Assembly: GCF_014192715.1 (NCBI RefSeq)
Contig: NZ_JACHYH010000007.1
Span: 62,001 to 126,000, forward strand
Length of the DNA: 64,000 nucleotides
Reading direction: 5' to 3'
DNA from: Luteibacter sp. Sphag1AF
Lineage (GTDB): Bacteria; Pseudomonadota; Gammaproteobacteria; Xanthomonadales; Rhodanobacteraceae
Part shown: positions 45,012-52,784 of the stretch, one piece after another
How positions within the stretch are numbered: position 1 is the stretch's first letter
Layout: each line of letters begins with the position of its first letter
The notes under the pieces: generated by a model
Told to the model about the DNA's origin: nothing
Database searches by the model: none
The model's input: the letters and a program-made list of their open reading frames with translations, nothing else
Program-made: the position numbers and the translations under genes

Positions 45012-45644
45012 GTGTCCGGTGAGACCGATTTCCTCGACCTTTACCAGAAGCTGGGAGTCGGTCCCGACTGTGCCGTGGCCGAGTTCAAGCAGGCGTATCG
45101 CCGCCACGTCGCCCAACTGCACCCGGATCGTTTTCCCGGTGCGGACAGCGCGAACGAACTTCAGGGCGTTACCGCGCAATACAGCGCGGCGATGGATTTC
45201 CTGCGCAGGCACGGTCGATTGCCCGGCGCCTCGGCCGGGCCGCGCGTCACGATCACGCGTGACTACGTATCGCAGCCCTTGCCCGGGCGTGATGTCCGTG
45301 AGGCCCCGGCATCGCGGATGCGCTGGGTGCTGCTCGCCGCCGTGGTGATCGGCGCGGTACTGGTGTGGCAACTGGATCCGTTCGCTACGGCCGACGAAGG
45401 CGGGAGTGCGGTAGCCGTGGATGGCGTAGCCAGCCGCTCTGCCAGCAGCAGTGAGGTGCCGACGCTGACATTGGGCATGTCGCGTGACGAAGTGCGCAGC
45501 GTGCAGGGGGAGCCGCTGCTCATGCACGACGATCAATGGGACTATGGTCCCTCCTGGATTCGTTTCGAGCATGACCGTGTCAGTGACTGGTACAGCTCGC
45601 CGATGCATACCCTTGCCACCAGCCAGACCCGACCACAACGCTGA
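45012..45644 (+). CDS. J-domain protein with TM and SmpA/OmlA-like C-terminus
   Basis: A 210-residue protein with three parts. Residues 5-68 form a DnaJ domain (DLYQKLGVGPDCAVAEFKQAYRR, with the essential HPD in LHPDRFPG). A single TM helix lies at about 100-118 (WVLLAAVVIGAVLVW). The periplasmic C-terminus (about 145-200) starts LTLGMSRDEVRSVQGEPLL and resembles the SmpA/OmlA (BamE-like) fold found in outer-membrane lipoproteins. It would bring DnaK to the inner membrane. GTG start behind AGAGGA. It is divergent from the secreted-protein gene and interrupts the minus-strand gene run on the other strand. Confidence 0.8.
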   Translation: MSGETDFLDLYQKLGVGPDCAVAEFKQAYRRHVAQLHPDRFPGADSANELQGVTAQYSAAMDFLRRHGRLPGASAGPRVTITRDYVSQPLPGRDVREAPASRMRWVLLAAVVIGAVLVWQLDPFATADEGGSAVAVDGVASRSASSSEVPTLTLGMSRDEVRSVQGEPLLMHDDQWDYGPSWIRFEHDRVSDWYSSPMHTLATSQTRPQR

Positions 45645-45658
45645 CCGGTGCGTTTTCA

Positions 45659-47065
45659 TCAGCGTGCACCACGTCCGAACAACACGACCTCCACCGTCTC
45701 GATCAGGATCACCATGTCGAGTAAGAGGTTGTGGTTCTTCACGTAGAACAGATCGTATTTCAGCTTCTCCGCCGCATCTTCTTCCGATGCTCCGTACGGA
45801 TAGCTGAGCTGGGCCCATCCGGCCAATCCGGGCTTGAGGCAATGGCGAAGGGTGTAGTAACGGATCTTGGTCGCCAGATCGGCAACGAATTGCGGACGTT
45901 CCGGGCGCGGTCCCACGATGCTCATTTCGCCCTTGAGCACATTCCATAGCTGCGGCAGTTCATCAAAGCGCAGCTTGCGGCAGATGCGGCCGACGCGGGT
46001 CACGCGACTGTCACCCTGTGAGGCCCAGCGGGCCACGCCGTCGCATTCGGCGTCGGTGCGCATGCTGCGGAATTTGTAGAGCATGAAGGGCTTGCCGTGT
46101 TCCCCCACGCGCTCTTGCAGATACATCACGGGCTGGCCGCGGCCTGATTCAATGGCAATGGCCAGTGCGACCAGCAGCATCAGCGGCCAGAGCAGGGCTA
46201 GCATCAGCAGCGCGGCGGCGATATCGAAGCATCGCTTCACGAACAGATGCATGGGTGTTGCATTGAAACCCCGGGAGAATACGAGCCAGGACGGGTCAAG
46301 CAGGGAAAGCTGCACGCGTCCGGATTCACGTTCAAAGAAGGTCGTCAGGTCGGTGATGGTGACGCCGGCCTGGCGGCATTCCAGCAGATCGTCCATGGGC
46401 AGGCGCCCGCGACGGTCGTCGACCCCCACGACGATTTCATCGACCTGGTAATGCGTGGCGATGGCATGCAGCGGCAGCTGTGTGGTGATGACCAGAGGCT
46501 CGGGTACCACCATGGGATCGTTGGGGCAGCGCACGTAACCCACCACGGTGAAGCCGCGACGGTCGGAACGGCGACGCATGCGGTTGTGAATCTGGGCAGC
46601 GCGTTCGCCGGCGCCCAGGATCAGGACGCGCCGTTTGAGGGCTTCCAGTTCCACCAGCCGCATGAATGCGATGCGGAACGTGGCGACGGCAAGGAAGCCG
46701 ATCACCAGCGCCATGGAAAGGACACCGCGGCCGACGTACGCCTGGGGAATGGCGTAATAAACGACCACCAGCCCGATGCCGCCCAGTATAAAAGCCACGG
46801 CCTGGCGCGCCACGATGCCCAGCCAGTTGGTGCGAAGGTGGGTGCGGTATTCGCCAAGAGCCAGCATGCCCAGGAAGATGACCACGGCGAAAACAAACGA
46901 CCGTTGGGGCAGATGCTGGGTGAACTCCGCCAGATCGTCCGGGTAAAGGAAGAATCGCAGATACATGGCGACGTTGAGCGAACCTGCCAGAAGAAGCAGT
47001 TCACAGACGCCCAGCAGCAGGAGCCAGCGCACGATGCGCAGACGCAGAATCCGAAGCATCCTCAT
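45659..47065 (-). CDS. Priming sugar phosphotransferase (polyprenyl-P, XrtA type)
   Basis: A 468-residue membrane enzyme: four N-terminal TM helices (about 15-130), a Rossmann-like central domain (VLILGAGERAAQI), a TM near 285-305, and a C-terminal bacterial sugar transferase domain with KRCFDIAAALLML, YLQERVG, YKFRSMRTDAE and LRFDELPQLWNVLKGEMSIV, PRPE. It transfers a sugar-1-phosphate to undecaprenyl phosphate, starting the EPS repeat. The stretch ITDLTTFFERESGRVQLSLL followed by PSWLVFSRGF is typical of exosortase-A-associated members. An in-frame ATG two codons later (47059) has a better-spaced GAGG. It is monocistronic, divergent from the secretion-effector module. Confidence 0.93.
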   Translation of the reverse strand: MRMLRILRLRIVRWLLLLGVCELLLLAGSLNVAMYLRFFLYPDDLAEFTQHLPQRSFVFAVVIFLGMLALGEYRTHLRTNWLGIVARQAVAFILGGIGLVVVYYAIPQAYVGRGVLSMALVIGFLAVATFRIAFMRLVELEALKRRVLILGAGERAAQIHNRMRRRSDRRGFTVVGYVRCPNDPMVVPEPLVITTQLPLHAIATHYQVDEIVVGVDDRRGRLPMDDLLECRQAGVTITDLTTFFERESGRVQLSLLDPSWLVFSRGFNATPMHLFVKRCFDIAAALLMLALLWPLMLLVALAIAIESGRGQPVMYLQERVGEHGKPFMLYKFRSMRTDAECDGVARWASQGDSRVTRVGRICRKLRFDELPQLWNVLKGEMSIVGPRPERPQFVADLATKIRYYTLRHCLKPGLAGWAQLSYPYGASEEDAAEKLKYDLFYVKNHNLLLDMVILIETVEVVLFGRGAR

Positions 47066-47365
47066 GACCTCTTTGCCGTTTGTGTGCAGAACCTCCCTGG
47101 AGGCGAAGCCGACGTTAGTCTTCGGGATGCCCGCGCGCCATGCGCCGAACGGTCAGGATTGGATAGGCCGGATGGTGTAGCCGGCCGGGGTGGGGTGGGT
47201 TTTCGCGAATTCCTGCGAGATTGCTCGCGACGTGGACTCGTCACATGACACCCGCCAACCCCATCACTTTCCACGCGTGACGTGTGCCCATCGACTCGGC
47301 GCGCGTTCGAGCGCTATGCCATCATCGTCGGACACGGATCGTATTCACCTTCTTGAGGACCTGGC
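47066..47365. other. Divergent intergenic region between sugar transferase and VirD4-like genes
   Basis: Three hundred bases without a gene. It contains a small inverted repeat GCGAG/CTCGC (47215-47228) resembling REP-type cores. GAGG lies at the correct distance before the ATG at 47366. I did not find -35/-10 boxes with confidence. It probably holds promoters for both flanking genes. Confidence 0.4.
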
Positions 47366-49771
47366 ATGGAGCCATGGGCAAAACGTTTTTGTGCGCTGGT
47401 TTTTGTATTCATTGCGCTGGTCGTTTCGATGAGCGTAGCCAGTGCCCTGATTTCCTGGGTGTACAACGTTCGGCATCCGGTGCATGGCCCCCTGATGACC
47501 TTGGTGCTCTGGAACAACCTCAGCGCGCCCAACATCAAACCGATCGCCACCGGCCTCCTCTGCTGGAGCCTTGCTGGCTTCCTTCCCACGCTGCTGTTCT
47601 TTGCGTGGCTGGGCTGGCAATTGCACGACTACCAGCGCACTTGCTGGCCGGCCCCGGTTCCTCCGTTTGCAAAGCCGCGCCTTCGCGAGTGGATGCGGCA
47701 AGGCCAGCGCAGAGGCAGCATCGCCATGGGGTCACGCTTCGGACAAAACCTGTTCGCGCCGGAGACGGCCTCGGTGCTGGTGGCAGGACCTCGCCTGAAG
47801 GGCCTGGCGCTGATGGCCACGCTGCGGCATGTCGATGGCCCGGTGCTGGTCATCGACACCGATAGCGTCACGTATAAGGCAACGGCGCAATGGCGTGCCG
47901 CCCGTGGAGACGCGGTGGTGAGTGTCATGCCCTTCGGCGGTGGCCATGCGTGGAATCCGCTGCGGCAGGCGTGGACACCGCATGGCTGGGATGACGAGGC
48001 GTTACGGCAACTGGCCGCGCACTGGTATCCCGCCACGTCGTCGCGACATCCTTTGCTTGCCAGTCAGGTCCGCCATGCCTTCGTGACGCTGATTTACGCG
48101 CTGGACGACGTGCTGCATGGAGGGGACGAGCCGGGCACCGTCGTCTCACTGACTGACCTGTGTCGGGTGTGCCGTGCGTGCGAGGATGATCCGGATCACC
48201 GCCCATTGAGGATGCTGGCCGATCATCCGGGGCTGAAGCCTTCCACGCGCGATGCCCTCCAGGAGTGGCTTGCTCTGGACTCAGCCTCCCTCGCCAGGGT
48301 CTGGCAGGAACTGCGCGAGCCGCTGGCACCCTTTGCGCCGCGTCACGCGGACAGCGATGCCGTGGACCGCTGCGGGAACGTGTTTGCACGTCGCGATCCG
48401 CGCCGCACGACGCTCTACCTGCATATCCCCGCCGACCGGCGTCGAGGCGCATCGCTGGTGATCGACACCTTCGTTGCCCAGTGGCGGGCGCACCTGCAAC
48501 ACCACGATCCCCAGGCCCGGCCGCTGGTCGTGATCCATCAGCTGGAGGGGTTCGGTCGCCTGAACAGCCTGACCCACGGCTCGCACACGATGCGCTGGCT
48601 CGCCACCGTCGAAGGGCTGGAAGGTTTGCAGGCGGTCTACCACCGAACCACGCCGGAGGTGATGCGGCGCTTCAGCCGATGCGTGGTGCAGGCGCCATCC
48701 CATCTTGCCGGGGCCGAGGCGCAGAGGGCGGCACTGGACGTGTTTCACGACGCGCATGTGGCCCAGGGGGCCAGCCGGGCGTCCTTTGGCCTGCCCACGT
48801 CCGCCGAGCTGATGACCCTGCGTCGACGTCAGCAAGTCATCACCGGCCCCGGTATTCGCCAGGCGGTACTCAGCCGCACGCCACGGTACCCCCCACCGTT
48901 GTCACCGCCGCCTCATGTTCCCGGAGAACCCATGCCCCTGCCCAAACCGATCATCGCCCTTGTCGCTTCCCTGATGGCGGCATGCACCACCTCCCCCGTG
49001 CCGATCAACGACACCACGGGGCCGAACCCGTGCGGCGCCCGTCCGCCCGCGCGGCGTCCGGGGAATCAGATGCTGGAGGCGTGTCTGGGAAGGCAGCGTT
49101 TTCAGCTGCCCAAAAACCTGTTCAATTGGCAGGACGGTCAGGATGATCGGGACACCCTTGACCTCGCTGTGCGCTGGCCCGCCATGCAGCCGATACCGAT
49201 GGGCGTGGATTTTCACGACGATCCGGAAACGTATTTTTCAACGCTGCGGATAACGGTCGTACACGTATCACGGCGAACGGACGAAGGGTATCGAACCCTC
49301 ATGATGACATCGATCCAACCGATGAGTCCGGATGATCCGGAGCAACGCGACAATCCGGCCTGGAATCTGGATATGCGCATCAAGGGTGAGCCGGTCCACG
49401 GGCTGACGCCGTACTACGCAAACTTCGACAAGATCAAGGCGCACTATACGAAATATCACGGCCCCAATAGCCGCGCTTCCGAGCCGGAAAATAACGATGA
49501 CTGGTTCGTGCAGCTCGATAGGGAAGGTATTCCCACCACGTTCATCCGCTGCTCATCGCACCTATTCCCGGATGGGCTGCATATCGAACAGGGGCGTGTC
49601 ATCGATGACATCGAGCGTGACGGTCGCCGGTCCAATTGCACTCACGAATTTTTGATTCCTGAGTACAAAGCCCATGTCTCGATCCACTACATGCGCGTGT
49701 TGTTGCCGTACTGGGCGCAGTTTGAAGCGCATGTTCGTGCACTGCTCAAGAACGCGGAGGTCCATGCATGA
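47366..49771 (+). CDS. VirD4-like protein with degenerate P-loop, continuous with a lipoprotein domain
   Basis: An 801-codon frame with two parts. Residues 1-522 resemble type IV coupling proteins: two N-terminal TM helices (about 8-30, 60-85), the segment VLVAGPRLKGLALMATL (about 137-153) where the P-loop GPTRSGKG should be, VLVIDTDSVTYKATAQWRA where VLVxDPKGENWxLTAGWR is usual, and PLVVIHQLEGFGRL at the Walker B position (about 385). Both nucleotide motifs lack key residues. Residues 523-801 form a lipoprotein-like domain described separately. There is no stop between them, so either a fusion is made or the second part is translated from an internal ATG. The fusion would place the C-terminal part in the periplasm. 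Adjacent to a predicted T4SS effector. Confidence 0.8.
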   Translation: MEPWAKRFCALVFVFIALVVSMSVASALISWVYNVRHPVHGPLMTLVLWNNLSAPNIKPIATGLLCWSLAGFLPTLLFFAWLGWQLHDYQRTCWPAPVPPFAKPRLREWMRQGQRRGSIAMGSRFGQNLFAPETASVLVAGPRLKGLALMATLRHVDGPVLVIDTDSVTYKATAQWRAARGDAVVSVMPFGGGHAWNPLRQAWTPHGWDDEALRQLAAHWYPATSSRHPLLASQVRHAFVTLIYALDDVLHGGDEPGTVVSLTDLCRVCRACEDDPDHRPLRMLADHPGLKPSTRDALQEWLALDSASLARVWQELREPLAPFAPRHADSDAVDRCGNVFARRDPRRTTLYLHIPADRRRGASLVIDTFVAQWRAHLQHHDPQARPLVVIHQLEGFGRLNSLTHGSHTMRWLATVEGLEGLQAVYHRTTPEVMRRFSRCVVQAPSHLAGAEAQRAALDVFHDAHVAQGASRASFGLPTSAELMTLRRRQQVITGPGIRQAVLSRTPRYPPPLSPPPHVPGEPMPLPKPIIALVASLMAACTTSPVPINDTTGPNPCGARPPARRPGNQMLEACLGRQRFQLPKNLFNWQDGQDDRDTLDLAVRWPAMQPIPMGVDFHDDPETYFSTLRITVVHVSRRTDEGYRTLMMTSIQPMSPDDPEQRDNPAWNLDMRIKGEPVHGLTPYYANFDKIKAHYTKYHGPNSRASEPENNDDWFVQLDREGIPTTFIRCSSHLFPDGLHIEQGRVIDDIERDGRRSNCTHEFLIPEYKAHVSIHYMRVLLPYWAQFEAHVRALLKNAEVHA
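48932..49771 (+). CDS. Candidate X-T4SS immunity lipoprotein, nested in frame
   Basis: The ATG at 48932 (in frame with the VirD4-like gene) has GGAG six bases upstream. It would begin a 279-residue lipoprotein, MPLPKPIIALVASLMAAC, with a lipobox-like Cys18. The mature domain (CLGRQRFQLPKNLF, then several beta-rich segments, CTHEFLIPEYKAHVSIHY) resembles the periplasmic inhibitors (X-Tfi) that pair with X-T4SS effectors. The stop overlaps the effector start by ATGA, the usual immunity-then-effector layout. Resemblance is by eye; the family assignment needs a profile search. Confidence 0.7.
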   Translation: MPLPKPIIALVASLMAACTTSPVPINDTTGPNPCGARPPARRPGNQMLEACLGRQRFQLPKNLFNWQDGQDDRDTLDLAVRWPAMQPIPMGVDFHDDPETYFSTLRITVVHVSRRTDEGYRTLMMTSIQPMSPDDPEQRDNPAWNLDMRIKGEPVHGLTPYYANFDKIKAHYTKYHGPNSRASEPENNDDWFVQLDREGIPTTFIRCSSHLFPDGLHIEQGRVIDDIERDGRRSNCTHEFLIPEYKAHVSIHYMRVLLPYWAQFEAHVRALLKNAEVHA

Positions 49772-51018
49772 CGGCCGCGCTTGCAGGGTTGTCCGAGAAA
49801 GACCTGCGAATACTTGCCTACTACGCTGGCAGGGGAAATCGCGAACGCTACTGGAACTACCTGGCCAGTCTCCCCGGAAACGATGGCTATGGTCTTCTCG
49901 CTCTGGGCGTGGTCCGCAACGACAACATGCCCGGCGCGGTCGCCAATCTGTATGCACAGGAGTATGCGAAGACCCATAACGGCAGGGTGCTGACCGAGCG
50001 CGAATGGGACGCCTTTGGCGTTGATTTGATCAGACAAGATCTGTCCTTTCGTCATCAGCGGATGAACAAATATCAGCGGGCTGATCTGGCCCTCAATCTG
50101 CCGGTCATCGATGTACAGACGGCTCACGAACTGAGCTTCGACAAGATCCACGTGGATCGGGACGCGTGGACCCCGCGCAAAGTCCTTCAGGCTCTTCGCA
50201 TCGACGAAAGAGGCGCTGAGATCAAGACCGCGGCGCTCTGGAAAAGCATGCTCGACAACCGCTTTGGCGGCGCAAACCGCATGGCCAGGACACTCGCCGA
50301 GGTCGTCACGCTGGACAGCATGCCGGCACGCGAACAACGCAGCTACAGTGTGGACATGATGAGCGCGTATTCCGCTGCGACGATCGAGCGCCCACACACG
50401 AATCCCACGCTCATCGGCACAAGGCACGACTACTACCAGCGCGACCGCATGGGTGCGTGGACGCACGTGCAGGCCGCCGTCACGCCCCGACATCCGCCGC
50501 TGATGACCCGCGTAACTCATCCGGACGCGCACGCGTGGCTGGAAGATACCTACAGGCTCCGGCTTGAACGCCAGCGCGCCCGCGATGAAATTCACCCCGA
50601 AGACCGCAGCGAGCTGCTGCCTTCGCCGCATCCGGTGGCCGTGCGCAAGCCGCGGGCGAGTACGCCCGTGCCCGGGGATGATCCGTTATATGCCGAGCTG
50701 CGGGTGAAGTTGCCGATGCAGGTATCCGACGATCAGGTCGCGGTGCTGGCGTGCGATGTGCGGCGGGCGGGTTTTCGCCGGCCCGGCTGTGTGCAGGACG
50801 CGCAGCTTGAAGACAATCAGATCACGATCAGCATGCCCGACCGCACGCTGACCCTGGACATGGAGACGCGCGTACCGCCCCGGGAGGAAAGCATGGAGCT
50901 GGCGCAGCAGTTGGATGAAGAGGCCAGGCAACTGGCCATGCAGCAGGCGATGGAACGGGAGCTGGTGGCGCGGCAGGAGGTGACCATGCGGCATCGGGGA
51001 CCGGTGATGCGGTTGTAG
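49768..51018 (+). CDS. Predicted X-T4SS effector with XVIPCD-like C-terminus
   Basis: A 416-residue soluble protein without signal peptide. The N-terminal part (about 1-290) begins LAGLSEKDLRILAYYAGRGN and includes a conserved-looking PGNDGYGLLALGVVRNDN block; no enzyme family is recognised. The C-terminal about 115 residues look like an XVIPCD, the secretion signal bound by VirD4 in Xanthomonadales killer T4SSs: DDPLYAELRVKLPMQVSDDQ, then VRRAGFRRPGCVQDAQLED, then VPPREESMELAQQL and a Q/E-rich tail. Overlap with the lipoprotein gene supports an effector/immunity pair. The T4SS itself is not in the window. Codon use does not obviously differ from neighbours. Confidence 0.75.
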   Translation: MTAALAGLSEKDLRILAYYAGRGNRERYWNYLASLPGNDGYGLLALGVVRNDNMPGAVANLYAQEYAKTHNGRVLTEREWDAFGVDLIRQDLSFRHQRMNKYQRADLALNLPVIDVQTAHELSFDKIHVDRDAWTPRKVLQALRIDERGAEIKTAALWKSMLDNRFGGANRMARTLAEVVTLDSMPAREQRSYSVDMMSAYSAATIERPHTNPTLIGTRHDYYQRDRMGAWTHVQAAVTPRHPPLMTRVTHPDAHAWLEDTYRLRLERQRARDEIHPEDRSELLPSPHPVAVRKPRASTPVPGDDPLYAELRVKLPMQVSDDQVAVLACDVRRAGFRRPGCVQDAQLEDNQITISMPDRTLTLDMETRVPPREESMELAQQLDEEARQLAMQQAMERELVARQEVTMRHRGPVMRL

Positions 51019-51039
51019 TGGTTTGGCAAGCGATCGGGC

Positions 51040-51076
51040 TGGGAGCCACTTTTTTCGCGAGCAAGTTCGCTCCCAC
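51040..51076. repeat. REP-like palindromic element after the effector gene
   Basis: TGGGAGCCACTTTTTTCGCG at 51040-51059 followed by AGCAAGTTCGCTCCCACA forms an inverted repeat (GGGAGC / GCTCCC) and contains the core GCGAACTTGCTCGCG of REP elements common in pseudomonads and related genera. It also has a T6 run and could act as a terminator between the convergent effector and GMC genes. I saw no second copy in the window. Confidence 0.65.
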
Positions 51077-51089
51077 ACGCATACAGCGG

Positions 51090-52784
51090 CTAAACCACGG
51101 TCATGATTTCGCGCAGGTGTTCGGCCAGACGCAGGCTCAAGGCCACGATGGTGAAGGTGGGGAATGCCCAGCCGCCGGTGGGGAAGACAGAGCTTCCGGC
51201 GATGTGGAGATTGTTGATGCCGTGCACGCGGCAGTTGGTGTCTACCACGCCCTGTGCGGGGTCGGGGGACATGCGGGTGGTGCCGATGTGGTGGGCGGTG
51301 CCATGCACTTCCACTGGAAGTGATTCATCGGTGATCCAGGGCGCCGGTTCAAACCGTCCGTTGCATGCGGCTGCGAGTTCGGCGCCGAAGAGGGCGGCTG
51401 AGGTGCGGTAGGTGTGGCGATCCAGTGAGGTCAGTTGCCAATCGACACTGACTTTGCGCAGGCCAAGTGCGTCCACGTCGTTACTCAGCGTGATGCGGCT
51501 GTCGGGGTTGGGGGCCTGCTCGAAATAACCGATCAGCTCGACGTGCTGGCTGGCGACGGTCGGTCGGCGGGCGAGTTTCTGGTAAGCCGCTTTGGCGATG
51601 TCACCCAATCCGAGCCCAAGCCGCCATGCAAGTGTCAGCTTGCTGGTGCTGCCGGCGACGGTGCTGTCGCCCGCCGAAGGGCCATTCTTCATCGCAGCAC
51701 ACAGGCGCGCTTCCAGCACGGCGTTCTCGTCCAGTTTTCGCGTGCGCAACGACGCGCGCAACTCGCGCAGTGCGCGCAATCCTTTGGGCACGTCGCCTTC
51801 GACAGGGAAGGGGTGGACGCGACCACTCAGCATGCCGTGCGCACGTTGAGCCTGGGTGGACAGGCCGATTTCCGGAAACGAGGGCGCGACGCCCTTGCCC
51901 AGGCTGCGGTCGTAGGGTGTGGTGAGCCGTGCCGGGTCTTCGGTATGCACGGTGCCCAGGCTGCCGCTGGGGTGGTCCATGAAGAACCGGCCGACGAGAT
52001 CGTGCGCGTTACCCAGTCCTTCTTTCACCACATGGGACGAAAGCAGCAGCAGACGGGCGTTCTCGATGCCACCGGACGCCAGCACGTAGTGACGCGCGCG
52101 AATGCTGCCCTGACGTCCGCTCAAGGTGCCGATGCGTGCTTCGCGTACGGTGGCACCGTCGTCCGAAGGCATCAGCTCCAGCAGGTTGGCGTGCAACAGC
52201 ACCGTGATGTTGGGCGCCTGGGCGAGTTCATCGTGGTAGGCGCGTCCGAACAGGATCGGGCTGCGTGCGAAAACCTGGTTGACCAGCTTGTCCGCATCAA
52301 ACGGTATGGGCGTGTGAGCCAGCGGCGCAAGGAACGATCCGTTGGCAAAATCGTGCGGCTCGATGCGGCAATAGTCGCGTGCGCGCAGGTAGTAGGGCTC
52401 CAGTTCTTCATAGGCCAGGGGCCAGCCGCTGTGTGGCACCCAGTCGCGCGGCCCCATGTCTTGCTGGCCGAGCGGTATGCAACCGCCACCCCACAGATTG
52501 CAGCTTCCGCCGAACACGCGCATGCGCGAGCTGCCCGGATCAAATGGCTGACTTCCTACGGAGCTTCCGGTGTACAGCGCCTGCGTGCGCTCTTCGCCTC
52601 CCAGGCCGCCACTTTCCACGATACACACGGTGGTAGCAGTGCCGAGAAAACTCCGGGCGATGGCGATGCCTGCGGCGCCCGCGCCCACGATGCACAAGTC
52701 GGCATCCACCGTGGATGGGCCGTTGTGATGGAAGTAATCGACGATCACGGAGCCTCCCGGCCAAGGTGCTTGTTGGGGCGTCAC
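51090..52784 (-). CDS. GMC-family FAD oxidoreductase
   Basis: A 564-residue flavoprotein: LCIVGAGAAGIAIARSF (FAD fold), VFGGSCNLWGGGCIPLG (flavin loop, a Cys-rich variant), YVLASGGIENARLLLLSS, and the C-terminal GMC_oxred_C region HGTAHHIGTTRM (catalytic His) and NLHIAGSSVFPTGGWAFPTFTIVAL. The family oxidises alcohols including sugars. The gene overlaps the epimerase gene as GTGA and forms a three-gene operon with two UDP-sugar genes, which suggests that it oxidises a sugar or an EPS residue. A later GTG at 52748 (GGAGG upstream) is a possible start. Confidence 0.9.
   Translation of the reverse strand: MTPQQAPWPGGSVIVDYFHHNGPSTVDADLCIVGAGAAGIAIARSFLGTATTVCIVESGGLGGEERTQALYTGSSVGSQPFDPGSSRMRVFGGSCNLWGGGCIPLGQQDMGPRDWVPHSGWPLAYEELEPYYLRARDYCRIEPHDFANGSFLAPLAHTPIPFDADKLVNQVFARSPILFGRAYHDELAQAPNITVLLHANLLELMPSDDGATVREARIGTLSGRQGSIRARHYVLASGGIENARLLLLSSHVVKEGLGNAHDLVGRFFMDHPSGSLGTVHTEDPARLTTPYDRSLGKGVAPSFPEIGLSTQAQRAHGMLSGRVHPFPVEGDVPKGLRALRELRASLRTRKLDENAVLEARLCAAMKNGPSAGDSTVAGSTSKLTLAWRLGLGLGDIAKAAYQKLARRPTVASQHVELIGYFEQAPNPDSRITLSNDVDALGLRKVSVDWQLTSLDRHTYRTSAALFGAELAAACNGRFEPAPWITDESLPVEVHGTAHHIGTTRMSPDPAQGVVDTNCRVHGINNLHIAGSSVFPTGGWAFPTFTIVALSLRLAEHLREIMTVV

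Noticed and set aside
44946-45947. Minus-strand extension of the secreted-protein frame (580 codons in total)
   Set aside because: It runs antisense through the J-domain gene and into the sugar transferase gene. The signal peptide places the true start near 44945.
8805-47065. Exosortase or PEP-CTERM genes expected from the XrtA-like neighbours
   Set aside because: No multi-pass protein with the exosortase Cys/Arg motifs and no C-terminal PEP sorting tail was found among the genes read.
47208-47230. Second REP element near GCGAGATTGCTCGCG
   Set aside because: Only a short imperfect match to the REP core without the GGGAGC arms; kept as a comment in the intergenic entry.
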